This document shows, piece after piece, positions 1 through 10,116 of a DNA stretch of 64,000 nt. Numbering within the stretch: position 1 is the first letter of the stretch; every line of letters begins with the position of its first letter. The position numbers and the translations under genes are program-made. This DNA comes from Clostridiales bacterium (GTDB lineage: Bacteria; Bacillota; Clostridia; Christensenellales; Aristaeellaceae), in the NCBI GenBank assembly GCA_015056365.1, contig SVGM01000008.1, positions 1 through 64,000 of the forward strand. Reading direction: 5' to 3'. The notes beneath the pieces are model-generated. The model saw only the letters and a program-made list of their open reading frames with translations, ran no database searches and was not told the DNA's origin.

Positions 1-144
1 CAGAGCACCGAGTCCTTTGAAGAAAAACTGATGCGGCTGATCCGGCATGATGCGCTGGACATTTTCGGCAGCTATGGTATAATGAAGGTACCACAAGCGA
101 GCCGTCAGTCTGAAAGGAGCCACTATGGCTATCAAGCAGGCTGA
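1..144 (+). CDS. 3' end of a truncated ORF (continues left of the window), overlapping the recombinase start
   Basis: Frame 1 is open from base 1 to TGA at 142-144 (QSTESFEEKLMRLIRHDALDIFGSYGIMKV...). Confidence 0.3.
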   Translation, partial: QSTESFEEKLMRLIRHDALDIFGSYGIMKVPQASRQSERSHYGYQAG

Positions 145-1936
145 ACAGCGGATCACCGCACTTTACGAAAGACTCTCCCGTGACGATGAACTCGTGGGCG
201 AGAGCAATTCCATTGTCAACCAAAAAGCGTACTTGGAAGGCTATGCTGCACAGCATGGCTTTTTGAACTGCGTTCATTACACCGATGACGGCTGGTCGGG
301 CGGCAATTTTGACCGTCCCTCATGGAAGCAGCTGGTGGCAGATGTGGAAGCAGGCAAAGTCGGTACGGTTCTTGTCAAGGACATGAGCCGTATTGGTCGT
401 GACTATCTGCAGACCGGCTACTTCACCGAAGTGCTGTTCCGGCAGCATGATGTGCGCTTCATTGCCATCGCCAACAATGTGGATAGTGACGATCCGGGCA
501 GCAACGAATTCACGCCCTTCATGAACATCATGAATGAATGGTACCTGCGGGATCAGTCCCGGAAAGTGAGAGCCGCTGTTCAGTTGAAGGGCAGATCCGG
601 CAAGCCCATTACCACCAATGCGCCGTATGGGTACAAGAAAGATCCGGAGGATCATAACCATTGGCTCATTGATGAAGAAGCGGCGGCTGTCGTTCGGCAT
701 ATCTTCCATCTGTCCATCGAAGGGCATGGGCCGTATGAGATTGCCAACATCCTGATGCATGAAAAGGTAGAAACCCCTGGTTACTACTTTTCAAAACGCA
801 GCGGCGATGCCGGGCAGGGCAACGGCTCACCGGAACACCGCTACGATTGGCACGGCGGTACTGTGCTGAACATCCTGAGCAAGCAGGAGTACATGGGGCA
901 CACGGTCAATTTCCGCACCCGAAAAGTATCCTACAAGTCCAAGAAAAAGGTGGACAACCCGCCCGAAGAATGGGTGATCTTCGAGAACACCCACGAGGCC
1001 ATTGTGGATGCGGACACGTGGCAGCTGGCGCAGCATGAGAAGGGTACGAAAACGCGCATTGATTCCGTTGGTCTGGCAAATCCGCTGACCGGATTGATGT
1101 TCTGCGCAGACTGCGGTGCGAAGATGTACAACTCCCGGCATCGGAATGAGCGGAACAATGATGCCTCCGGATTGCACTTTGATACCTACAACTGTTCCAC
1201 ATACTCAAACACCCGCATCCGCGAAACAAGGATATGCTCCAACCACCATATCAGTACACAGGCTGTCCGTACCCTGCTGCTGGAAGCTATCCGAAAAATC
1301 GCCCAGTACGCCATTGCTGATCCGAAAGCCTTTGCTCAGCAAATCCGTGCCGAAGCGCAGATACAGCACGAAGCTGCCGCCAAGGAACTGAAACGGCGGC
1401 TTGCCCGTGATCGTAAACGCTGTGCTGAGCTGGATGGTCTGTTTCAGAAGCTGTACGAATCCTATGCCACCGGCAAGATCACAGAGAAACGGTTCGACAT
1501 GATGGCGACCAATTACGAAACGGAACAGGCTGAATTGGAACAGCGTATTGCTGATGGGCAGCAGGAACTGGATACCTATATGCAGGATGAAGACCGCATC
1601 GACAAGTTCCTTGAACTGACGAAACGGTACACTGACTTTTCGGAACTCACTACACCCATGATCAAGGAGTTTGTGGAGAAGATCGTTGTGCATGCCCCTG
1701 ACCGCAGTACAGGGCAGCGAACTCAGCAGGTGGATATCCACTTCAAGTTCATCGGGCAGTTCAGCATCCCGGAGGAAACAGAACAGCTTTCATCGGAAGA
1801 ACAGATCGCCCGGGACGAATTGGAAGCCAAACGAGCTGAATACCGCAGAAAGTACCAACGAAGAAAAGAACTGAAAGCCCAGCGTGAAGCAGAAGCGGCG
1901 CTGGCTGACAAGAAAACCACAGAAGCAACTGCATAA
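125..1936 (+). CDS. Large serine recombinase / site-specific integrase (resolvase + recombinase domains, C-terminal coiled coil)
   Basis: N-terminal YERLSRDD with catalytic-type Ser, VLVKDMSRIGRDYL, zinc-ribbon-like CADCGAKMY...C...C; SD aaggag upstream of ATG. Confidence 0.93.
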   Translation: MAIKQAEQRITALYERLSRDDELVGESNSIVNQKAYLEGYAAQHGFLNCVHYTDDGWSGGNFDRPSWKQLVADVEAGKVGTVLVKDMSRIGRDYLQTGYFTEVLFRQHDVRFIAIANNVDSDDPGSNEFTPFMNIMNEWYLRDQSRKVRAAVQLKGRSGKPITTNAPYGYKKDPEDHNHWLIDEEAAAVVRHIFHLSIEGHGPYEIANILMHEKVETPGYYFSKRSGDAGQGNGSPEHRYDWHGGTVLNILSKQEYMGHTVNFRTRKVSYKSKKKVDNPPEEWVIFENTHEAIVDADTWQLAQHEKGTKTRIDSVGLANPLTGLMFCADCGAKMYNSRHRNERNNDASGLHFDTYNCSTYSNTRIRETRICSNHHISTQAVRTLLLEAIRKIAQYAIADPKAFAQQIRAEAQIQHEAAAKELKRRLARDRKRCAELDGLFQKLYESYATGKITEKRFDMMATNYETEQAELEQRIADGQQELDTYMQDEDRIDKFLELTKRYTDFSELTTPMIKEFVEKIVVHAPDRSTGQRTQQVDIHFKFIGQFSIPEETEQLSSEEQIARDELEAKRAEYRRKYQRRKELKAQREAEAALADKKTTEATA

Positions 1937-2014
1937 CGCAAACGGCGACCCGCACAGACAGCGGGCCGCCGTTTCCTATTCATTTCAAAACAAATATTCA
2001 AGGAGGAACCATTC

Positions 2015-2401
2015 ATGAGCAGACGCAAGAACAAGACTACTGTGGAATTGCAGGCGGCAGCGGATCATGTTGAACAGGAGATCGCAAAGCTGCTTGCCCA
2101 GAAGAAAGACCTACGGAAACAAATCAATGAAACATCCCGGAAAGAGCGCAACGCCCATATCTACTTCCGTGGTGGTGAGCTGACCCATCACCTTGGGGAC
2201 AAAGCCGAACTGCTGACCGACGAGGATATCAAGTTGTTTCTGGACTATGTGTTCAGCTTTGGCGGCGTCCAGAAGATCGTCAATGAGATGCTGGAAATCC
2301 GTCGAGGGGATGCCGAAGGCACCGTGGAGGAACTGCTTTGCAACACAGCGTCCGGGGACAAACGGGTACCGATCCGAAGCACCGATGTTCAGACAAGCTG
2401 A
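2015..2401 (+). CDS. DUF3847-like mobile-element protein
   Basis: 128 aa, coiled-coil N-terminus (VEQEIAKLLAQKKDLRKQI) plus RKERNAHIYFRGGEL; typical neighbour of MobA/MobL relaxases; SD aaggagg. Confidence 0.6.
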   Translation: MSRRKNKTTVELQAAADHVEQEIAKLLAQKKDLRKQINETSRKERNAHIYFRGGELTHHLGDKAELLTDEDIKLFLDYVFSFGGVQKIVNEMLEIRRGDAEGTVEELLCNTASGDKRVPIRSTDVQTS

Positions 2402-2402
2402 C

Positions 2403-2529
2403 CCCTCACTATGTGAGGGCGCAATTATACGCACGGTGCCCGTGCATTGCGCTCTCCGAGGGGCATTGCATGCAGCCCGCTGGCAGAGGGGACTTCCCCT
2501 TTGCCAGCAACAGGGAGGTAGGCCCTCCC
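2403..2529. promoter_or_regulatory. Cluster of strong inverted repeats upstream of the relaxase; candidate oriT
   Basis: CCCTCAC(2403-2409)/GTGAGGG(2413-2419); GCGCAAT(2419-2425)/ATTGCGC(2446-2452) enclosing GCACGG(2431-2436)/CCGTGC(2440-2445); GCTGGCA..AGGGG/CCCCT..TGCCAGC (2479-2508); GGGAGG/CCTCCC (about 2513-2529). Confidence 0.5.
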
Positions 2530-2593
2530 TGCGCCGCTTTCATCGGCTACCCACCATTACAGCGCTGCGGCGCTGAAGAAAGGAGACGATCTC

Positions 2594-3763
2594 ATCCCCT
2601 GTCCTCATTTCTCCATATCCATCACCAGCCGAGGCAAAGATCAATCTGCCATGGCTGGCGCTTCTTATTATCTCGGACAGAAGCTGTATTCCGAGTATGA
2701 CCACGAATGGAAATACCCGCATAGCGACCCGAAGCGTGTGCGGTACACGGAGGTGATGCTTCCACCCAACGCACCACCGGAGTATGCCGACCGACAGACT
2801 TTATGGAATGCGGTGGATGCCGCCGAGAAAAGCAACAAAGCCCAAACCGCAAGACGCTTCACCATTACCCTGCCAAGGGAATTGACCTTTGAACAGAATC
2901 TTGCTTTGATCCGTGACTATTGCACCCGACAATTCGTGGACAAAGGCATGATCTGTGATTTGTACTACCACGACTCCGGTAACGGTAATCCTCATTTTCA
3001 TCTGATGCTGACCATGCGCGCCATGGATGAAAATGGACGCTGGCTTCCCAAGACAAAGACGGCTTATGTGCTGGATGAAAACGGTCAACGCATCCGGGGA
3101 GACAATGGCAAATGGCTGCGTGAACGCATAGATACCGTGGATTGGAATGACCAGAAATACGCTGAAATCTGGCGGCATGAATGGGAAGTGGCACAGAACA
3201 ACGCACTGGAAGCTGCTGGTCGCACCGAGCGTATTGATATGCGATCCTACGAGCGTCAAGGCATTACAGATCTGGAACCGCAGATTCACCTTGGCCCGGA
3301 AGCAGCTGCATTGGAACGAAAGGGTGTGCCCACTGCCCGTGGCGAACACAACCGAGAGATCAAGCATGTCAACGCCCTTATCCGTGGTTTACAGAAGGCG
3401 ATTGCAAATTTGGCCGGGTGGTTGCGCGGCATTAAGGAAACGCTGTCCCGGCACGAAACCATCTCCAATCCAGGCGATTACAACCTCGGCGAAGTGCTGC
3501 TCAGCTATCTGGAACTGCGCAAGGCTGACCGGGAGTTCTGGGATCATCGGGCACAGACGAAGGCTTCGCTGAAGGACTTGCAGGCGATTCTCAATGCCAT
3601 CTCTTTCCTGAAAGAAAGGGAGCTTGATACGGTGTATTCTCTTGGTGAATATCTATCCCGTACAGACGCACACATGAACGAACTGCGTAAGGAAGTGCGC
3701 AGCAAAGAGCAGCGCATTCGCGACATTGATGCTTTGTTGAACGCAGATAAGACCGTATTCTGA
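2594..3763 (+). CDS. MobA/MobL family relaxase (mobilization protein)
   Basis: Reading frame extends upstream of the track ATG (2651) through PCPHFSISITSRGKDQSAMAGASYYLG, the conserved N-terminus; HxHxH-like motif NGNPHFHLML. Start placed at ATC 2594 because AGGAG (2581-2585) lies 8 nt upstream. Confidence 0.88.
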   Translation: MPCPHFSISITSRGKDQSAMAGASYYLGQKLYSEYDHEWKYPHSDPKRVRYTEVMLPPNAPPEYADRQTLWNAVDAAEKSNKAQTARRFTITLPRELTFEQNLALIRDYCTRQFVDKGMICDLYYHDSGNGNPHFHLMLTMRAMDENGRWLPKTKTAYVLDENGQRIRGDNGKWLRERIDTVDWNDQKYAEIWRHEWEVAQNNALEAAGRTERIDMRSYERQGITDLEPQIHLGPEAAALERKGVPTARGEHNREIKHVNALIRGLQKAIANLAGWLRGIKETLSRHETISNPGDYNLGEVLLSYLELRKADREFWDHRAQTKASLKDLQAILNAISFLKERELDTVYSLGEYLSRTDAHMNELRKEVRSKEQRIRDIDALLNADKTVF

Positions 3764-3767
3764 AGCC

Positions 3768-4550
3768 ATGGCAATATATAGGTATGCCCCTACGAGTCAT
3801 GAGCATTTTCGCATCGAGGAAGAGGATGCATTCTTTGCTTATAGCACCAATGCCACATTACGTGAGTTGGTAGATTCCAGATTGTTTGTTTATGTCCAGA
3901 AACACTTTGTCATCAACGATTCTACATATATTGCTCGTACTGTTGACGGCAGGATGGAATTAACCACTGAGGCGCTTGAAAATCTTGCGGATTGTTCATT
4001 GTCATTTTACTGGGTGGAAGTCAGCAACTTGGAACAGCCTCATTTGCCTGGCGTTCTTATGCACCGCGCTAATGCGGCACAACATGTCTCAGTTTTCACA
4101 GTTCAAGAAAACGAAGATACCATCAACCTATCTGAGGAACTGAGAAAAAAGAGAAAAGAGTTTGAACAGCAAAATACCGCTTATCGGCTAAGCACCCCTC
4201 AAAAGAACGGCTGGCAACTTATGGGCGAAATCCTTGAGCAGAGAAAAATTAATAAGTCTCACTTTTGTGATTTGACTGGTCTTGATGAGATTGTGTACAG
4301 AAGAGCGATTAGTGGGGCCGAGACTCGTCCAAGTATCGAAACCATTGTAGCGTTCGCTTGTGGCCTTGATCTTGATATGGCTACCACTCAAAAAATCATG
4401 CAGCTTTCTTCTCACGCTTTCGATGAAAGTACTAAACATCGTGCCTATATGTTTTGCATAACAGGGTTCTATGGACGTCCGCTAAAGGAGCGTAATGACT
4501 TCCTTGAATCATATGGTTTCGAACCGCTTGGCTCGAAACAAAGACTTTAA
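3768..4550 (+). CDS. Helix-turn-helix (Xre-like) domain protein with uncharacterised N-terminal region
   Basis: C-terminal LMGEILEQRKINKSHFCDLTGLDEIVYRRAISGAETRPSIETIVAFACGLDLD resembles Xre HTH; immediately follows the relaxase. Confidence 0.6.
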   Translation: MAIYRYAPTSHEHFRIEEEDAFFAYSTNATLRELVDSRLFVYVQKHFVINDSTYIARTVDGRMELTTEALENLADCSLSFYWVEVSNLEQPHLPGVLMHRANAAQHVSVFTVQENEDTINLSEELRKKRKEFEQQNTAYRLSTPQKNGWQLMGEILEQRKINKSHFCDLTGLDEIVYRRAISGAETRPSIETIVAFACGLDLDMATTQKIMQLSSHAFDESTKHRAYMFCITGFYGRPLKERNDFLESYGFEPLGSKQRL

Positions 4551-4575
4551 TTATCCGACAGCAAATCAAAAAAAC

Positions 4576-4604
4576 ATTTTCCCGACTCGCTGAGTCGGGA
4601 AAAT
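4576..4604 (+). terminator. Hairpin terminator
   Basis: Perfect 13-bp inverted repeat ATTTTCCCGACTC-GCT-GAGTCGGGAAAAT after the HTH gene. Confidence 0.75.
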
Positions 4605-4809
4605 TTGTTGTATATGGAACAAATGATACAGAATAAGAAAAGCTGAGAGGCACATATGGCTATTTTTCACCACCAGATATAATGTTATCGCGACTTGACA
4701 AGTTTTCCTCTCTGAATGAGTTTTCGCTATGATTAGGGCGAGGGTAATGCTTGCCCTCAGGATACACCAGCACCCATTACAAATTTGGACACCGAAGGAG
4801 GTGAAAAAT

Positions 4810-4935
4810 ATGGCAGTACATCACGGCGGTAAAGTCGGCAAGGCTGGTAAAACACTTGCTGCAAAAGGTTCTTCCAAATCTGCGAAGAGCAAAGCCGGAA
4901 CAACGCTTGCCAATCATAAGGCAAAGGCTCACTGA
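4810..4935 (+). CDS. Small highly basic protein (41 aa), function unknown
   Basis: ATG preceded by gaaggaggtg; translation MAVHHGGKVGKAGKTLAAKGSSKSAKSKAGTTLANHKAKAH; followed by a hairpin terminator. Confidence 0.6.
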   Translation: MAVHHGGKVGKAGKTLAAKGSSKSAKSKAGTTLANHKAKAH

Positions 4936-4955
4936 GCCTATAGTTGCTCCAAAGA

Positions 4956-4987
4956 ACAAGCCTCCTGTGGAAACACAGGAGGTTTGT
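4956..4987 (+). terminator. Hairpin terminator after the small basic ORF
   Basis: ACAAGCCTCCTGTG-GAAA-CACAGGAGGTTTGT inverted repeat (one G-T pair). Confidence 0.7.
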
Positions 4988-5073
4988 CTATAAATTGATA
5001 ACCCGTTCAGTTATAGATAAATTTATCCTTGACAAATGGCTCTTAAGCAGAGCGTTTTTTTGTCATTCAATGT

Positions 5074-6243
5074 TTAAATCTCACCATTGCTCAAGGCAGA
5101 AAGGATCAGATTGCGAACCTTGCGGGTAATGGTGGTGGTTCCCGCATCCGTCACATTCTGCATCAGCATGATTGTGAGCTTCTCATTGGGCAGGTTGGCA
5201 AAATAGGTGCCCAGCCAACCGTCCCAGCCATACTCATCAAGACATGCAAAGCCAAGATAACGTCCCGGCTGAATGCATACGCGCATCAGCTTGCCATAGC
5301 TGAAGCCATCAAGGCTTTCCCACATGTCCTTTTGCTGCTGCCAGCCGAGCTGAGGAGACGTCAGGAAACGCACGCTTGCAGGGCTGAGGATCCGCTTACC
5401 GTTGTATTCACCGCCATTGTGAAGCATATCGGTAAAGGCGGCGTAATCGTCCAGCGTGGATACCAGACCGGCGCCGCCAGAAAGGAATGCAGGCCTGCGG
5501 TCGTAAACGCCGATATTCAGATGATTCTGGGTAAAGGGAATCAGTTCGCCATCCGCGCGCTTGTAGCAGGTGACCAGACGATCCCATTTCTCGGCGGGTA
5601 CCCAGAAATCGGTATCCTTCATACTAAGAGGCTCGAAAAGCTCTTCTTTCAAGAACTGATCAAACGGCTTGCCGGAGACCACTTCCACCACAGCGCCAAG
5701 AACGTCCGCGCAGGTGCTGTAACGGAAATGCTGACCGGGATGAAACGCCAGCGGCAATTGACCGATCCGGTTGGCAAACTCAATGGTGCTCATGCCGCCG
5801 CCCGCTAGAATCAACGCATTGTTTTCATCAAAGAGCTCAGCGGCGTACTGTCCGGCTTCATCCTCACCGGGATAGGAAACACCAGCAACCATGCCCAGCA
5901 TATCCATAACAGTGGCAGGACGCACAGCGGGAACCAAGCCTTCAGGAGTCAGCACCTTCTGATTGCGGAAACCGTCCAGGAACTTCTCCACGGGATCCAT
6001 GGCATCAATCAGTCCGCGCTCCATCAGCAGCACCACTGCTGCGGCTGTGATGGGCTTTGATTGGCTGAAGAGCCTGAACAGGTTATCTCTCCGAATGGGC
6101 AATTGCTTCGCGCGATCAGCGCAACCAGCGCTGGTAAAGAGTATTTCCTCGCAATTCCGCCGGATCATTACGCTGATACCGGCCGCTTCGTTGTTGTTTA
6201 CCGCTGCGTTAAGGCAATCCGTGATTCTCTGCTGCAATGTCAT
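5074..6243 (-). CDS. Serine hydrolase, beta-lactamase class C/DD-peptidase family
   Basis: [13 protein letters not shown]...[21 protein letters not shown] (SxxK), YSTCADVLG (YxN-like). Confidence 0.85.
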   Translation of the reverse strand: MTLQQRITDCLNAAVNNNEAAGISVMIRRNCEEILFTSAGCADRAKQLPIRRDNLFRLFSQSKPITAAAVVLLMERGLIDAMDPVEKFLDGFRNQKVLTPEGLVPAVRPATVMDMLGMVAGVSYPGEDEAGQYAAELFDENNALILAGGGMSTIEFANRIGQLPLAFHPGQHFRYSTCADVLGAVVEVVSGKPFDQFLKEELFEPLSMKDTDFWVPAEKWDRLVTCYKRADGELIPFTQNHLNIGVYDRRPAFLSGGAGLVSTLDDYAAFTDMLHNGGEYNGKRILSPASVRFLTSPQLGWQQQKDMWESLDGFSYGKLMRVCIQPGRYLGFACLDEYGWDGWLGTYFANLPNEKLTIMLMQNVTDAGTTTITRKVRNLILSALSNGEI

Positions 6244-7319
6244 CGCGTTGTATCCTCCTTCTTTTCAAACAACACCCTAAGGCTCTCCGTATAGGGCGGA
6301 CGAGCAATGCCGTGCTCTGTAATAATGCCGGTGATCAGATCATGTTCGGTAACGTCAAAGGCCGGATTGTACACCTTCACGCCCTGCGGAGCCACAGGTT
6401 TCTCATACCACATATCCGTCACTTCCTCAGCCGGACGCTGCTCGATGGGGATATCGTCTCCGGTGGGCGTGGCAAGGTCAATGGTGGATGTAGGACCCAG
6501 TACATAAAAGGGAATGCCGTAATGCTTTGCAAGGATTGCCACCCCGGAGGTGCCGATCTTGTTGCAGACATCGCCGTTGGCCGCAACACGGTCGCAGCCG
6601 ACAAACACAGCATTTATCCAGCCGTTTTTCATTACCTGGGAGGCCATATTATCGCAAATAACAGTAGTATCGACACCATCCGCCATCAGCTCGAAGGCGG
6701 ACAAGCGTGCGCCTTGCAAAAGCGGCCGGGTTTCATCGGTATACACCCTGAAATGCATACCTCTCTCACGCCCCAGATGAATGGGAGCAAGCGCAGTACC
6801 ATATTTGGAAGTGGCCAGCTGTCCAGCATTACAATGGGTCAAGATCCCGTCGCCGTCCTTGAGCACGCTCAGACCATGCTCGCCAATATGGCGGCACATT
6901 TCTATGTCCTCGGCTTTGATCGCATTGCATTCCTTCAGGAGCAGCGCTTTAATTTCCGCAACGCTTAAGTCCGAATGATCCAGTACCACCTGCTGCATCC
7001 TGCCAAGCGCCCATGCCAAATTGACAGCTGTTGGACGGGCCGATTCCAGATAGGCACGCTTTTCGTCAAACAAACGGCAAAACGTCGCATAATCCTCCGT
7101 ATCGATTGCCTTAGCACCCAGATACACACCAAATGCAGCCGCAACGCCGATTGCCGGCGCACCGCGAACCTTCAGAAGATAGATAGCTTCGCATATCTCC
7201 TCCTGTGTGCTCAGGCGAAGAATCTCTACTCGCCCAGGCAGCTGCGTCTGATCGATCAGCACAAGCTGGCTATTCTGATCATCCAGCGCAACGGTTTCGA
7301 TGGTCATGATGTTGGACAT
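6240..7319 (-). CDS. mtnA: S-methyl-5-thioribose-1-phosphate isomerase
   Basis: [54 protein letters not shown] motifs; stop overlaps the downstream hydrolase start. Confidence 0.9.
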   Translation of the reverse strand: MSNIMTIETVALDDQNSQLVLIDQTQLPGRVEILRLSTQEEICEAIYLLKVRGAPAIGVAAAFGVYLGAKAIDTEDYATFCRLFDEKRAYLESARPTAVNLAWALGRMQQVVLDHSDLSVAEIKALLLKECNAIKAEDIEMCRHIGEHGLSVLKDGDGILTHCNAGQLATSKYGTALAPIHLGRERGMHFRVYTDETRPLLQGARLSAFELMADGVDTTVICDNMASQVMKNGWINAVFVGCDRVAANGDVCNKIGTSGVAILAKHYGIPFYVLGPTSTIDLATPTGDDIPIEQRPAEEVTDMWYEKPVAPQGVKVYNPAFDVTEHDLITGIITEHGIARPPYTESLRVLFEKKEDTTR

Positions 7320-7341
7320 GCCTCCCACCCTTTCGGCGGCG

Positions 7342-9189
<1,848 letters not shown>

Positions 9190-9197
<8 letters not shown>

Positions 9198-10062
9198 CGG
9201 GCGTCCACCTTGCCGTGGTACCGCAGGGCAACACGCCGCCGCTGGTCACCGCCAGCGCCAGTTCTTCCGCTTCCGCTTTGCCGCCAAAACGGTCGCACAG
9301 GCAGCGGCGGGCGATATTGCCCAACACGCTGGCAGAGAAGCCTGTGGTGTAGCCGTTGATGAGAAAGAATAACGGCGTGTCGCTCATGGCCTGGGCAGCC
9401 AGATCCACCAGATCGTACAGCTCGTCCTCCAGTTTCCATACCTCCCCGCCGGGGCCTCTGCCATAGCTGGGAGGATCCATCAGGATGCCGTCGTAGCTGT
9501 TGCCGCGGCGCAGTTCCCGGCGCACGAAAGCTTTAGCATCCTCCACGATGAAACGGGTGTAGGATTCATGGATGCCGGTCAGGTCGCGGTTTTCCTTGGC
9601 CCACTGCACCATGCCCTTGGCAGCGTCCACATGGGTCACATGGGCGCCGGCAGCAGCACAGGCTATGGTTGCGCCACCAGTGTAGGCAAATAGATTCAGA
9701 ATTCTGGGCTGATGACCAAAGCTGGCGGTGTTGCGGATGCGCTCTTGCATCCACAGCCAATTGGCAGCCTGCTCGGGAAATAAACCGGTATGTTTGAATC
9801 CGGTGGGCTTTACATAGAATTTCAAGTTATTCAGGCTGATGGTCCAACGTTCGGGCAACTTTTCTTTAAAATCCCAGTGACCGCCGCCGGTTTCCGCACG
9901 GCTGTAGGTAGCCTGTGCCCGGTTCCACAATTCAGGTTTCGCCTTGGGCCAGATAACCTGCGGGTCGGGTCTGCGGAGGATGATCTTCCCCCATCTTTCC
10001 AGCTTTTCACCGTCACCAGTGTCCAGCACTTCATAATCCTGCCATTGATCGCACAGATACAT
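9190..10062 (-). CDS. Class I SAM-dependent methyltransferase (RlmI/RlmK-like)
   Basis: RILNLFAYTGGATIACAAAGAHVTHVDAAKGMVQWAKEN and ILMDPPSYGRGPGGEVWKLE. Confidence 0.88.
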
Positions 10063-10116
10063 GGAAGCTCTCCTTTTGCTTGAAAGGGGCGGGGCAAGGC
10101 CCCGCCCATAGTGATA

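Noticed and set aside
4681-4735. TTGACA (4695-4700) with TATGAT (4728-4733) as promoter of the small basic ORF
   Set aside because: Spacing of about 27 bp is too long for a standard sigma-A promoter.
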